From positions 1-64,000 of the forward strand of contig NZ_JAMHIV010000010.1 of the NCBI RefSeq assembly GCF_023897065.1: a stretch of DNA of 64,000 nucleotides, in the 5' to 3' direction. Numbering within the stretch: the first letter of the stretch is position 1; each line of letters begins with the position of its first letter. Positions 34,472-42,943 of this stretch are shown here, piece after piece. Made by a program: the position numbers and the translations under genes. Origin of the DNA: Crossiella sp. SN42 (GTDB taxonomy: Bacteria; Actinomycetota; Actinomycetes; Mycobacteriales; Pseudonocardiaceae). The notes under the pieces were generated by a model, which was not told where the DNA came from, searched no databases, and was given only the letters and a program-made list of their open reading frames with translations.

Positions 34472-36724
34472 TCAGCTCGGGCGCGGCTTGCCCCGGTCGG
34501 TGAACAGCCGGGCCAGCGTGCTGGTCAGGTGCCGCACCGGCAGCGTGGTGTGCTCCAGCCTGCGCACCGCGGCCAGCAGCTGGGCCAGGCCGTCCTCGTG
34601 CGCCAGGCAGGTGCGCAGGATGTTCTGCACCTCCTGCCTGGCGCGGGTGTCGCGGTGCACCGAGGAGCTGATCGCCGGGTCCAGGGAGTCCAGCAGGCGC
34701 TGGCGGCTGTACGGGAACCGGCACAGCGGCACCGCCAGCAGCGCGTCGGTGGCCAGCGCCAGCACGTGGTGGTCCACAGTGGACACCGCTGGTCCGGTGC
34801 TCGGCCCGCCCGCGGTCGGCTGCCGTGGGCGGTGCAGGATCCAGGCCAGCAGGTCGGCGTCGCCCACCGGGACCCTGGCCGGGCGGAACAGCGCGCCGGG
34901 GATGCGGGTGGTGCTCTGGTAGAGCGTGTCGGAGATGATCAGGGCCAGGTCGGCGCGGTCGGTGCGCAGGGTCTCGTGCAGGGCCGGGGTGTCGGCCATG
35001 CCGAAGGCGTGCCGCACGGCCGGGCTGGTCACGCCCCGGTCGTCCACCCGCACCGGACCGGCGTGCATGGCCACCCGCAGCCGCACCCGCTCCACCGGCG
35101 GCAGGGTGGCGTTGACCGCGCGCAGCTCGGTGGACAGGTTGTCCGGCGCCATCGCCACCAGCTGCTCTCTGGAGACCTGCGGCGGCAGCAACAGCAGCAC
35201 CCCGTCGCCGCAGCTCTCCGTGGCGCAGTCCGCCCACGGGATGTGGCTGCGGGTCACCGCCTTCTTCAGCGCCTCGTACATCCGGTGCCACAACGTGATC
35301 CGCTCGTGCCCAGAACTGTCCACAGTGGACGTCAAGTGCACCGCCAGCATCACCCTCGGCAGCACCACGCTGACCCGGCTGCTCAGCATGTCGGCCAGTC
35401 CGGACAGCAGCGCCTTGGTGCGCTGGGTGTCCGGGTGGTCCTCGCCGCGCACCCGCAGCTGCGCGTGCAGCACCTCCTGGTAGGTCGCCCGCGCCTGGAC
35501 CAGTTTGCCCTGCTGGGTCAGCACCACGGCCAGGTTGCTGCGACTGTCCACAGTGTCCGGATGGTCCGCGCCGAGCACCCGGACCTGGTCGGCCAGCAGC
35601 TCGGTGTAGGCGGCCTCCGCCTCGGCCGCCTTTCCCCGCTGGGCCAGCACGTTGGCCAGGTTGTTGCGGCTGGCCAGGGTGTCCGGGTGGTCCGCGCCGA
35701 GCACCCTGGGCAGGTCGGCGAGCAGCCGGGTGTAGGTGTGCTCGGCCTCGGCGAGCTTTTCCTGCTGGGCCAGCACATTGGCCAGGTTGTTGCGGCTGGC
35801 CAGGGTGTCCGGGTGTTCCGGGCCGAGCAGCACGCACCGCCGGTGGGCCACCCGGCGGAACACCTCGGCCGCCTCGCTGAGCTTCCCGCCGTCCCGCAGC
35901 GCGTCCGCCTGGTCCTGCAACACGTTGGCCAGGTTGGACAGCACCGCCAGCGCGTCGTCGGAGTCCAGCCGGGTGCCCTCGGCGGCCCGGCGCAGGATCT
36001 CCTCGGCCTCGGTCAGGTCCGCCGGATCGGCCAGCCTGCTGTGCCGGGCGCGCAGCGCCGCGCCCAGGTTGGACATCCGCCGCAACCGGCCGGGGTGCTC
36101 CGGCGAGGCGGCCGCGCCTGCCTGGCGCAGCACCGCGATCGCCTCGTCCAGGGAGTCCAGGTCGCCGGTGCGCTCGTAGTGCAGCCGCAGCGCGGCGCCC
36201 AGGTTGGCCAGCAGCGCGGAGCGGTCCCGGTCGTCGTCGGGGGCCGCGCGCAGGGCCTGGCGCTGGCGGCGCACCGCGGCTCGCAGGTCCCGCTCGTCGA
36301 AGGTGTGCTCGTGCCGCTGCCGCAACGCGTTGCCCAGGTTGGACAGCTGCCCGCTGAGGTCGCGGTCCCGCGCGCCGAGCAGGCCGACCACCCTGGTCAG
36401 CGTGTCGATGGCCCGGTCAAGCACCGCCAGCTCGCGGGTCACCTCGTACTCGACCTGCAGCGAGTTGCTCAGCAGCGACAGCCAGGCCACCGCGTGCGCT
36501 GGATCGTCCACAGTGGACTCCGAGAGGGCGAGGGCCAGCCGGGCCGCCTCGCGCACCGCGGTCAGCGCGGCCACCCTGGACCCGGTGCGGGCCTGGTGGC
36601 CGCCCAGCCGCAGCAGCGCCACGGCCAGCGCGGCCCGCGCCTGGACCGGATCGGTTTCCGCGCACTGCCGCAGCTCCCGCACCCTGGCGGCCAGCCGGGA
36701 CTCCTGTTCGGCCGGATCACTCAT
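34472..36724 (-). CDS. TPR protein with C-terminal cyclase-homology-like domain
   Basis: The 750-residue protein has two repeat zones and an unusual C-terminus. Residues about 60-300 hold long TPR-like units of the type seen in actinobacterial CHAT proteins (SALLANLGAALRLHYERTGD). Residues 320-440 hold kinesin-light-chain-like TPRs with repeated HPDTLASRNNLANVLAQ. Residues about 450-640 resemble a nucleotide-cyclase homology domain (ESCGDGVLLLLPP and VRLRVAMHAGPVRVDDRGV), but the first metal Asp appears replaced (LAVHLTSTVD), so cyclase activity is doubtful. No NTPase module. GAGGAG precedes the ATG. It overlaps the nitrilase-like gene by 8 bp, so they are coupled. Role in signalling or conflict is inference. 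Confidence 0.82.
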   Translation of the reverse strand: MSDPAEQESRLAARVRELRQCAETDPVQARAALAVALLRLGGHQARTGSRVAALTAVREAARLALALSESTVDDPAHAVAWLSLLSNSLQVEYEVTRELAVLDRAIDTLTRVVGLLGARDRDLSGQLSNLGNALRQRHEHTFDERDLRAAVRRQRQALRAAPDDDRDRSALLANLGAALRLHYERTGDLDSLDEAIAVLRQAGAAASPEHPGRLRRMSNLGAALRARHSRLADPADLTEAEEILRRAAEGTRLDSDDALAVLSNLANVLQDQADALRDGGKLSEAAEVFRRVAHRRCVLLGPEHPDTLASRNNLANVLAQQEKLAEAEHTYTRLLADLPRVLGADHPDTLASRNNLANVLAQRGKAAEAEAAYTELLADQVRVLGADHPDTVDSRSNLAVVLTQQGKLVQARATYQEVLHAQLRVRGEDHPDTQRTKALLSGLADMLSSRVSVVLPRVMLAVHLTSTVDSSGHERITLWHRMYEALKKAVTRSHIPWADCATESCGDGVLLLLPPQVSREQLVAMAPDNLSTELRAVNATLPPVERVRLRVAMHAGPVRVDDRGVTSPAVRHAFGMADTPALHETLRTDRADLALIISDTLYQSTTRIPGALFRPARVPVGDADLLAWILHRPRQPTAGGPSTGPAVSTVDHHVLALATDALLAVPLCRFPYSRQRLLDSLDPAISSSVHRDTRARQEVQNILRTCLAHEDGLAQLLAAVRRLEHTTLPVRHLTSTLARLFTDRGKPRPS

Positions 36725-38165
36725 CGCTGGCTCCTCGGTCGATCTCGGGCGGCGGGTTGAGCAGGAACTCCCGCGCCGGCGCGGGATCGTGGAACTCCCA
36801 GCTCTCCGAACGGGTGCCGTCCCGCGCGGTGGAGCGGGTGTAGCGGAGCAGGCTGGGTCGCTGCGGCGCGGGCGGCGGCACCACGACCGGCCCGGCGGGC
36901 TCCTGGCCGCAGAACCGCTCGACCAGCCGCTGGTAGGCATCGCGGGCCGCGCCGAACCGGCCGCCCTCGCCGTCGAGCTCGCGCAGCATCCGCACGATGT
37001 AGCGGGCCTGGCTGCCGCGGATGGCGGCCTGGCCGCCGCCGGTGACCGCCACGTGCGTGCACAGCAGGTCGTGCAGCTCCTTGTCCGGGTCGAAGCCCTG
37101 GGCCAGGTAGCTGTCGTAGGCGTCCAGGGCCTGGGCCAGCGGGCCGTCGCCGGTCAGCCGGGCGCGCAGCTCGGCCACCTGCGCCCGCAGGGTCTTCCCC
37201 GGCGTGGTCGCGGCCAGTTCGGCGAGCACCGCCAGCTCCGCTTCCTCGGCCCCGCCGATGATCTGCGCGCGCAGCGCCAGGCTGTTCTCCGGCCGGTCCA
37301 GCGTGGTGGGCCGCCGCGGGTACCGGTCGTACTCCACCAGCACCACCGCCTGGAAGCCCTTGCCGATCGGCTCCACACCCAGCTGGTTCACCAACGGGCC
37401 GTCCAGCGCGGGCACCATGATCTGCGAGCCGCCGTGGCAGGCCGCGTTGGCCAGCAGCCGCACGTGGTCCCGGGGCGCGTCCGGCAGGAACGGCAGCACG
37501 GTGGGGGAGTTGGCGGGCACGCACACGATGTCGGTGTGCGGCACGGTCGCGTTGCTCTCCCACAGCAGGTAGTCCTTGCCCACCGCGACCGCCAGCCGCA
37601 CCTGCCGCCCGCGCAGGGTCAGCTCGACCACCTCCGCCCCCCGGCCCGCGGTGGCGTTCTCCCTGTCGGCCAGGGAGAGCTTGGTGACCAGGTGCACGGT
37701 GCCGTCGTGGATGAGCACGGAGACGTTGCGGTGCACCAGTTGTTCGTCGCTCCAGCCCGCGCCGGCCAGCGCGGCCAGGTCGGCGGCCTCGGCGGTGTTG
37801 CGCACAAAACCCAGCCCCGCCACCACGACCCGGCCCGCGGAGAACTCGCGCAGGGTGTCCAGGCAGCCCAGCGGCACCAGGTACTCGGGGAAGACCACCA
37901 CGTCGGCGGACTGCCGGTCCAGGAAGGCCATCAGCTCGACCAGGCAGGCCCTGGTCGCGGTGGTGGACAGCTCCTGGATGCCGTCGTAGACCGCGGGTTG
38001 CGCACTGCTGAACAGCTGCGCCGCGGACAGCTCACCCGGTCCCTGCTCGGCCTCGTACAACGGTTCGGCGGGCAGCCACAGGCTTTCCGGGGTGCGCGCG
38101 TGCGGCAGCCCGTCCAGCTGCACCACGCACAACCGGAGCCTGCGGTCAGTCCCGGGGTTCGACAT
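36717..38165 (-). CDS. Nitrilase-superfamily protein lacking the catalytic cysteine
   Basis: The 482-residue protein has a nitrilase fold over residues 10-290: catalytic-type Glu94 (VVFPEYLVP) and Lys162 (LVTKLSLAD) are present. The nucleophile segment, normally ICYD, reads V-G-K-D (195-198), putting Gly196 where Cys should be, although CVPANSP follows in place. A C-terminal extension of about 190 residues carries helices and a SWEFHDPAPAREFLL tail. It may bind but not hydrolyse an amide or nitrile-like ligand. GGGAGG precedes the ATG, and the gene starts inside the small ORF and ends inside the TPR gene. Confidence 0.78.
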   Translation of the reverse strand: MSNPGTDRRLRLCVVQLDGLPHARTPESLWLPAEPLYEAEQGPGELSAAQLFSSAQPAVYDGIQELSTTATRACLVELMAFLDRQSADVVVFPEYLVPLGCLDTLREFSAGRVVVAGLGFVRNTAEAADLAALAGAGWSDEQLVHRNVSVLIHDGTVHLVTKLSLADRENATAGRGAEVVELTLRGRQVRLAVAVGKDYLLWESNATVPHTDIVCVPANSPTVLPFLPDAPRDHVRLLANAACHGGSQIMVPALDGPLVNQLGVEPIGKGFQAVVLVEYDRYPRRPTTLDRPENSLALRAQIIGGAEEAELAVLAELAATTPGKTLRAQVAELRARLTGDGPLAQALDAYDSYLAQGFDPDKELHDLLCTHVAVTGGGQAAIRGSQARYIVRMLRELDGEGGRFGAARDAYQRLVERFCGQEPAGPVVVPPPAPQRPSLLRYTRSTARDGTRSESWEFHDPAPAREFLLNPPPEIDRGASDE

Positions 38166-38277
38166 GGGCGCCCTCCCAGAGCTCCGCGGCCAGGGTTTCG
38201 GCGAAGGGGTCGGGCTGGGCGGCGACCAGCACCGCCACGGCAGGGGAGATCAGGGACAACCAGACGCTCAGACTCAT
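38146..38277 (-). CDS. Small hydrophobic ORF (43 aa) upstream of the nitrilase-like gene
   Basis: A 43-residue frame from the ATG at 38277, with GAGGTGG 7 nt upstream. It begins MSLSVWLSLISPAVAVLVAA, a hydrophobic segment long enough to span a membrane, and then turns acidic (PDPFAETLAAELWEGAHVEP). It overlaps the nitrilase-like start by 20 bp, which suggests translational coupling, and codon third positions are GC. I recognise no family. As the first gene of the three-gene unit it may be a membrane anchor, toxin-like peptide or signal peptide ligand. Confidence 0.6.
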   Translation of the reverse strand: MSLSVWLSLISPAVAVLVAAQPDPFAETLAAELWEGAHVEPRD

Positions 38278-38444
38278 CGCCCACCTCAGCGACGTCGGTG
38301 CGGGACATCCGGCTGTCGGGCGACGGCCACCAGGCGTTACGCACAGTGACTAACCCGTGACCCAGATCTCGGGTCGTGACTGTCGCGACAGGACTGCGAC
38401 ACCGCCGGGACCGGGTGGGGAAACGCGAGGGCTTGTCTCGGGGC

Positions 38445-40274
38445 ATGACCAACGCACCTCCCGCACCGTCCACAGTGGACGACCGCTCCGGCGCACCGGC
38501 CACCCGCCCGCACATCCCTGAGCTCGACGGCCTGCGCGGCCTGGCCATCGCCGGGGTGCTGCTCTTCCACGCCGGTCACCTCAGCGGCGGGTTCCTCGGC
38601 GTGGACCTGTTCTTCGTGCTCTCCGGCTACCTCATCACCGACCTGCTGCTCCGCGACCGCCAGCTGTCCCTGCCCCGGTTCTGGGGCCGCCGGATCCGCC
38701 GCCTGTGGCCCGCGCTGGCGGTGTTGCTGGTCGGCGTCACCCTGCTCACCTGGGCTTTCGGCACCCCCGACCAGCTGCGCGGCGCGCTCGCGGACGGGCC
38801 GTGGACCCAGCTCAACCTGGCCAACTGGCACCTGCTGGCCGAGTCGGCCGGGTACTGGGACCGGTTCGGGCCGGGGCGGGTGTTCGGGCACCTGTGGAGC
38901 ATCGCGGTGGAGGAGCAGTTCTACCTGCTGTGGCCGCTGGTGGTGCTCGCGCTGCGCCGGGAACGGGCGGTGGCACTGGCCGCGGGGCTGGGTTCGGTGC
39001 TGTCACTGGGCCTCATGGTGCTGCTGGCCGAACCGGACCGGGTGTACACCGGGACCGACACCAGGGCGTTCTCGTTGCTGCTGGGCGCGCTGGTGGCGGT
39101 GCCGGCGGTGCGTCGGTGGGTGCTGCGCCGGGTGCCCTCGTGGGTGGTGCTGCCGCTGCTGGCCGGGCTGGCGGTGAGCTGGCTGCTGGTGGACGGGGAG
39201 CACTCGCCGATCCTGTTCCAGGGCGGGCTGTTCGCGCACGCGGCGGCCGCGGCGCTGCTGATCGTGCTGGCCCCGGGGTCGGTGCTGGCCCGCGGCCTGG
39301 CCTGGCGGCCACTGCGCGGGCTGGGACTCATCTCCTACAGCCTCTACCTGTGGCACTGGCCGGTGTTCCTGTTGCTGGGCAAGGAGCAGACCGGCCTGGA
39401 CGGCTGGGCGTGGACGCTGCTGGTCTGCGCGGTCTCCCTGGCACTGGCGGTGCTGTCGAAGGTGTTCGTGGAGGACCCGGTCCGGTTCCGCGCGAGCTGG
39501 GCCCGTGGCCACACCGGACTGGTGGCCTTCGCGGCCAGCATGGCGGTGGTCGCGCTGACCTGGATCGCGGTGCCCAGGCCCGCCGCGGCGGTGATCGACA
39601 CCGGTGCGCTCGGCGGCGGTGGCGCGGTCTCGGCCAACGGCCCCAAGGCATCCAGGGTGTTGTTCATGGGCGACTCGATCGCGGTCGGACTCGCGCTGCC
39701 ACTGGCGGCGGCGACCAAGGCCAGCGGCCTGACCCTGAAGTCGGTGGCCGCCGCGGGCGGTGGTGGCGTGGTCGGTCCGCTGGCCGAGATGACCTGGGCC
39801 GAACTGCCCGGCACGATCGCGGAGTTCCGGCCGGACGTGCTCATCTACCAGGTGACCACCTACGACTGGGGCAGCGCCGCCGAGCAGCGCGCCGGGTACG
39901 AGCGGCTGGTCAAGGCGGCCGGGCAGGCGAAGGTGCTGTTCGTGACCATGCCGCCGATCAAGCCGGATGAGTTCTACGCCGCACACCTGGACGAGCTGGC
40001 CCGCACCGCCACGGTGCTGCGCGAGGTCGCCGCCGGTGGCCGGGCCGAGGTGCTGGACGCCGGCCAGGTCTGGGGCGCGACCTACCAGCGGGACCGCGAG
40101 GGCAAGGTCGAGCGCAGCACCGACGGCATCCACGCCTGCCCGGCAGGCGCGGCCCGCTTCACCGCCTGGCTGCTCGACGCCCTGGCCGCCAGGTTCTCCG
40201 GCGTCACCAAGGTCTCCCCGGAAACCTGGGCCAACACGGGCTGGTCCGCCGACCAGCACTTCAAGGGCTGCTAA
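38445..40274 (+). CDS. OatA-like acyltransferase-3 with SGNH hydrolase domain
   Basis: The 609-residue protein has an N-terminal Acyltransferase_3 membrane domain (LDGLRGLAIAGVLLFHAGH with catalytic His, then SGYLITDLLLRDR; about 10 helices) and an extracytoplasmic SGNH domain (FMGDSIAVG, GxND-like region, and the terminal DGIHACPAG His/Asp block). This architecture O-acetylates peptidoglycan or other glycans at the outer face of the membrane. The ATG at 38445 lies just upstream of the domain; an upstream GTG at 38376 adds 23 residues of weak character. It carries a TCCACAGTGGAC element near its start. It overlaps the GerMN gene by 4 bp. Confidence 0.9.
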   Translation: MTNAPPAPSTVDDRSGAPATRPHIPELDGLRGLAIAGVLLFHAGHLSGGFLGVDLFFVLSGYLITDLLLRDRQLSLPRFWGRRIRRLWPALAVLLVGVTLLTWAFGTPDQLRGALADGPWTQLNLANWHLLAESAGYWDRFGPGRVFGHLWSIAVEEQFYLLWPLVVLALRRERAVALAAGLGSVLSLGLMVLLAEPDRVYTGTDTRAFSLLLGALVAVPAVRRWVLRRVPSWVVLPLLAGLAVSWLLVDGEHSPILFQGGLFAHAAAAALLIVLAPGSVLARGLAWRPLRGLGLISYSLYLWHWPVFLLLGKEQTGLDGWAWTLLVCAVSLALAVLSKVFVEDPVRFRASWARGHTGLVAFAASMAVVALTWIAVPRPAAAVIDTGALGGGGAVSANGPKASRVLFMGDSIAVGLALPLAAATKASGLTLKSVAAAGGGGVVGPLAEMTWAELPGTIAEFRPDVLIYQVTTYDWGSAAEQRAGYERLVKAAGQAKVLFVTMPPIKPDEFYAAHLDELARTATVLREVAAGGRAEVLDAGQVWGATYQRDREGKVERSTDGIHACPAGAARFTAWLLDALAARFSGVTKVSPETWANTGWSADQHFKGC

Positions 40275-40741
40275 GCCGGACACGTGCGCGGGCCGAGCGG
40301 ATCGGCGCCGGGCAGGGTGAGCTGCAACCGCACCCTGGTCGTCGCCGATCCGCCGCCCTGCACGTGCACGCCCAGGGCGGTGCAGACGATCTGGTCGATG
40401 CCGCGGTCGGTCAGCTCGGCCCGGGACAGCGGCAGGACCAGGGTGATCAGGCCGGGTTCGGTGGTGGCGCTGACCAGGGTGTTGCCGGTCTTGGCGATCT
40501 CGGAGTGCAGTCCGCGCTCGTCGCCGGGGCCGGTGAGCAGCAGCGCGATGGCCTCGCCGATGGAGCCCAGGCGGTCGGTGTCGCGTTCGGTGCGGCGGAG
40601 CTCGCCCTTGCTGTCGACGAAGTACAGCGTCACGGTGGGGGAGACCCCGGTCGGCGCCTCGCCGCCATCCTCCACAGTGGACGGTGGGATGCCGCAGCCC
40701 GCGGTCAGCGTCAGCAGCGCGGCCAGCGCGAGCCGCCTCAT
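40271..40741 (-). CDS. GerMN-domain lipoprotein
   Basis: The 156-residue precursor has a lipoprotein signal (LALAALLTLTAGC, Cys16) and a single GerMN domain (TVTLYFVDSKGELRRTER and LLTGPGDERGLHSEI). GerMN domains bind peptidoglycan or partner proteins at the cell surface. It overlaps the kinase stop by 4 bp and is thus the third gene of a regulator-kinase-lipoprotein unit. This order resembles LpqB-MtrAB or CseA-CseBC arrangements, where a lipoprotein tunes the kinase; the size is too small for LpqB. Role as kinase modulator is inference. Confidence 0.82.
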   Translation of the reverse strand: MRRLALAALLTLTAGCGIPPSTVEDGGEAPTGVSPTVTLYFVDSKGELRRTERDTDRLGSIGEAIALLLTGPGDERGLHSEIAKTGNTLVSATTEPGLITLVLPLSRAELTDRGIDQIVCTALGVHVQGGGSATTRVRLQLTLPGADPLGPRTCPA

Positions 40742-42123
40742 GAAGCCGCCCTCGGCAGCACGAGGACGAAGCGGGCGCCACCGGCCGGATCGTTGCCCGC
40801 GGTGAGGTCGCCGCCGTGCAGGCGGGCGTTGGCCAGCGCGATGGACAGGCCAAGGCCGCTGCCGCCGGAGCGGGCCGGGTCGGCCTTGTAGAACCGGTCG
40901 AACACCTGGGGCAGCACGGATTCCGGCAGGCCGGGGCCCCGGTCGCTGACCTCGATCTCGATCCGTTCGGCGGTGGCGCGCAGCCGCACGGTCACCGGGG
41001 GCGCGCCGTGCCGCAGCGCGTTGCCGACCAGGTTGGCCACGATCACGTCCAGCCGCCGCGGATCCAGCCGCGCCACCACTTCCGGCAGGTCCGTCACCAC
41101 CTGGTCCAGCCAGCCGCGGACGCGCAGGCAGTCCCGGATCGCCCCGTCCACCTCGACCTCCTCGATCCGCAGCCGCGCCATGCCGGCGTCGAACCGGGAG
41201 ACCTCCATCAGCTCCTCGACCAGCCGCACCAGCCGCTGGGTGGCCGCCACCGCCAGCTCCGCCGACTCCCGTTCCACCGGGTCGAGCTTGCCGCTGCCCG
41301 CCTGGAGCAGCTCGCTCACCGCGGCCAGGGTGCTCAGCGGGGTGCGCAGCTCGTGCGAGACGTCGGCGACGAACCGGCGCGCGTCGGCCTCCAGCCGCCG
41401 CAGCTCGGCCACGGTGCGCTGCAACGCCTCGGCCATCTCGTTGACCGTGACGGACAGCTCGGCCAGCTCGTCCTTGCCGCGCACCGGAAGCCGCGCGCCG
41501 AGCTCGCCGACGGCCAGCGTGCGCGCGGTGTCGCGGACCCGGCGCACCGGCCCCAGCACCCCGCCCGCGGCCAGCAGCGCGAGCAGCACCGCCAGCGGCA
41601 GGGCGATCGCGCTGGTGCGCGCGGCGGCCATGGTCAGCTCGTCCAGCTGGGCCTGGGTGCCTGCCAGGTCGCGCACCGCGTAGACCTCGATGCCCGAGGG
41701 CCTGCGCTGCCCGTCCACTGCGGTGATCATCACCGGAGTGCCGATGAGCAGCCGCGGCCCGTCCGCCTCGATCCGCTGCCACACCAGGCGTTGCCGCTCC
41801 CGCACCGCCCCACGCAGCGCCTCGGCCGCCCGCTCCGCGCCGCCGCCCGAGCTGCTGTCCACATAGGACACCAGCGTCTGCTCGCCGACCGCCGCGCGCA
41901 GCCGGTCCAGCGCGGCCGCGTCCGGCGGGAAGGTCAGCTCCCTGGCCACCGCGGCGATCCGCGCGGTCAGCTCCCCGGTCAGCCGCTGCCGCGCCTCGCT
42001 GAGCAGCGCCGACCGCGCCGAACCCGCGCCCGCCCAGGCCGCCGCCACCGCGCCCAGTGCGGTGACCAGCACAAACGCCAGCACCAGCCGGGTGCGCAGC
42101 CCGTACGGCCAGCGCACCCTCAT
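40738..42123 (-). CDS. Sensor histidine kinase
   Basis: The 461-residue kinase has an N-terminal helix (LVLAFVLVTALGAVAAAWA), an extracytoplasmic region of about 140 residues, a second helix near residue 175, HAMP (VLGPVRRVRDTARTLAVGE), phospho-acceptor His257 in DVSHELRTPL, N box (NLVGNALRHGA) and G boxes (GSGLGLSIAL). It partners the regulator whose gene overlaps its start by 4 bp. The frame is open well upstream, but ATG 42123 is at the natural N-terminus. The lipoprotein gene follows in the operon. Likely an envelope sensor. Confidence 0.93.
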   Translation of the reverse strand: MRVRWPYGLRTRLVLAFVLVTALGAVAAAWAGAGSARSALLSEARQRLTGELTARIAAVARELTFPPDAAALDRLRAAVGEQTLVSYVDSSSGGGAERAAEALRGAVRERQRLVWQRIEADGPRLLIGTPVMITAVDGQRRPSGIEVYAVRDLAGTQAQLDELTMAAARTSAIALPLAVLLALLAAGGVLGPVRRVRDTARTLAVGELGARLPVRGKDELAELSVTVNEMAEALQRTVAELRRLEADARRFVADVSHELRTPLSTLAAVSELLQAGSGKLDPVERESAELAVAATQRLVRLVEELMEVSRFDAGMARLRIEEVEVDGAIRDCLRVRGWLDQVVTDLPEVVARLDPRRLDVIVANLVGNALRHGAPPVTVRLRATAERIEIEVSDRGPGLPESVLPQVFDRFYKADPARSGGSGLGLSIALANARLHGGDLTAGNDPAGGARFVLVLPRAAS

Positions 42124-42794
42124 CGCGCGCCGAACCGGTAGCCGAAGCCCCGCGCGGTCAGCACGTGCTCGGGCTCGCGCGGCGAGCGCTCGATCTTGGC
42201 CCGCAGCCGCTGCACGCAGTTGTCCACCAGCCGCGAGTCGCCGAGGTAGTCGTGCTCCCACACCAGTTCCAGCAGCTGCTGGCGGCTGAACACCCGGCCC
42301 GGCGCGCGAGCCAGGGTGAGCAGCAGCCGGAACTCCGTCGGGGTCAGCGCCACCGGCTCCCCGGCCAGCGACACGGTGGCCGCGGCCGGGTCGATGCTCA
42401 GCTCGCCGTGGGTGAGCACCCCGTCCGGCGTGATCCCGCTGCGCCGCAGCACCGCCCGGATCCGCGCGTCCAGCACGGTCGGCTGCGCCGGTTTCACCAC
42501 GTAGTCGTCGGCCCCGGCCTCCAGTCCGCGCACCACGTCGAAGTCGTCGCCGCGCGCGGTCAGCATGATCACCGGCACCGTGCCGGCGCCGCGGATCCGC
42601 CTGCACACCTCGAAGCCGTCCACCCCGGGCAGCATGACGTCGAGCACCACCACGTCCGGCGGGGCCGCGGCCAGCTCGCGCAGCCCGGTCTCACCGTCCT
42701 CGGCGGTGCGCACCTGGTGGCCGTGCCGGTCCAGCGCGAGCTGAAGCCCACGGCGCACCAGCGGATCGTCCTCGATGAGCAGAATCGCGACCAC
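42120..42794 (-). CDS. OmpR/PhoB-family response regulator
   Basis: A 224-residue regulator with receiver (IEDD acidic pocket, phospho-acceptor Asp52 in VLDVMLPG, VVKPAQP Lys) and C-terminal winged helix (LTPTEFRLLLTLARAPG, ARGFGYRFG). The receiver's KP is followed by AQPTVLDARI rather than the usual F, a small variation. It starts with GTG and overlaps the kinase by 4 bp. A short ACGAC/GTCGT dyad lies upstream and may be an autoregulatory site. Confidence 0.93.
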   Translation of the reverse strand: MVAILLIEDDPLVRRGLQLALDRHGHQVRTAEDGETGLRELAAAPPDVVVLDVMLPGVDGFEVCRRIRGAGTVPVIMLTARGDDFDVVRGLEAGADDYVVKPAQPTVLDARIRAVLRRSGITPDGVLTHGELSIDPAAATVSLAGEPVALTPTEFRLLLTLARAPGRVFSRQQLLELVWEHDYLGDSRLVDNCVQRLRAKIERSPREPEHVLTARGFGYRFGAR

Positions 42795-42856
42795 CCGGCC
42801 AGTATGCGGCGGCGACCCGATCCTGGCCGGTCACGCCGGGCGGCTGCGACACAACT

Positions 42857-42869
42857 ACGACTTTGTCGT
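42857..42869. promoter_or_regulatory. Dyad ACGAC-TTT-GTCGT upstream of the response regulator
   Basis: This 13-bp perfect inverted repeat lies 63-75 bp upstream of the regulator GTG at 42794. The surrounding 42830-42940 stretch is markedly AT-rich for this window (ATTATTTC, GAAATTAAT, AAGAAAAAAG), as expected of a promoter area. It is the only non-coding stretch here, and no -35/-10 pair could be assigned with confidence. Confidence 0.45.
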
Positions 42870-42943
42870 CACGATTATTTCAGTGTCGAGCGAAATTAAT
42901 CCCTCCGGACAAGAAAAAAGCCAACCAGCCGGGAAACAGGACC

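Noticed and set aside
34472-36724. STAND/NACHT NTPase or CHAT protease in the TPR protein
   Set aside because: No P-loop and no His-Cys dyad seen; C-terminus matches a cyclase-homology-like region instead.
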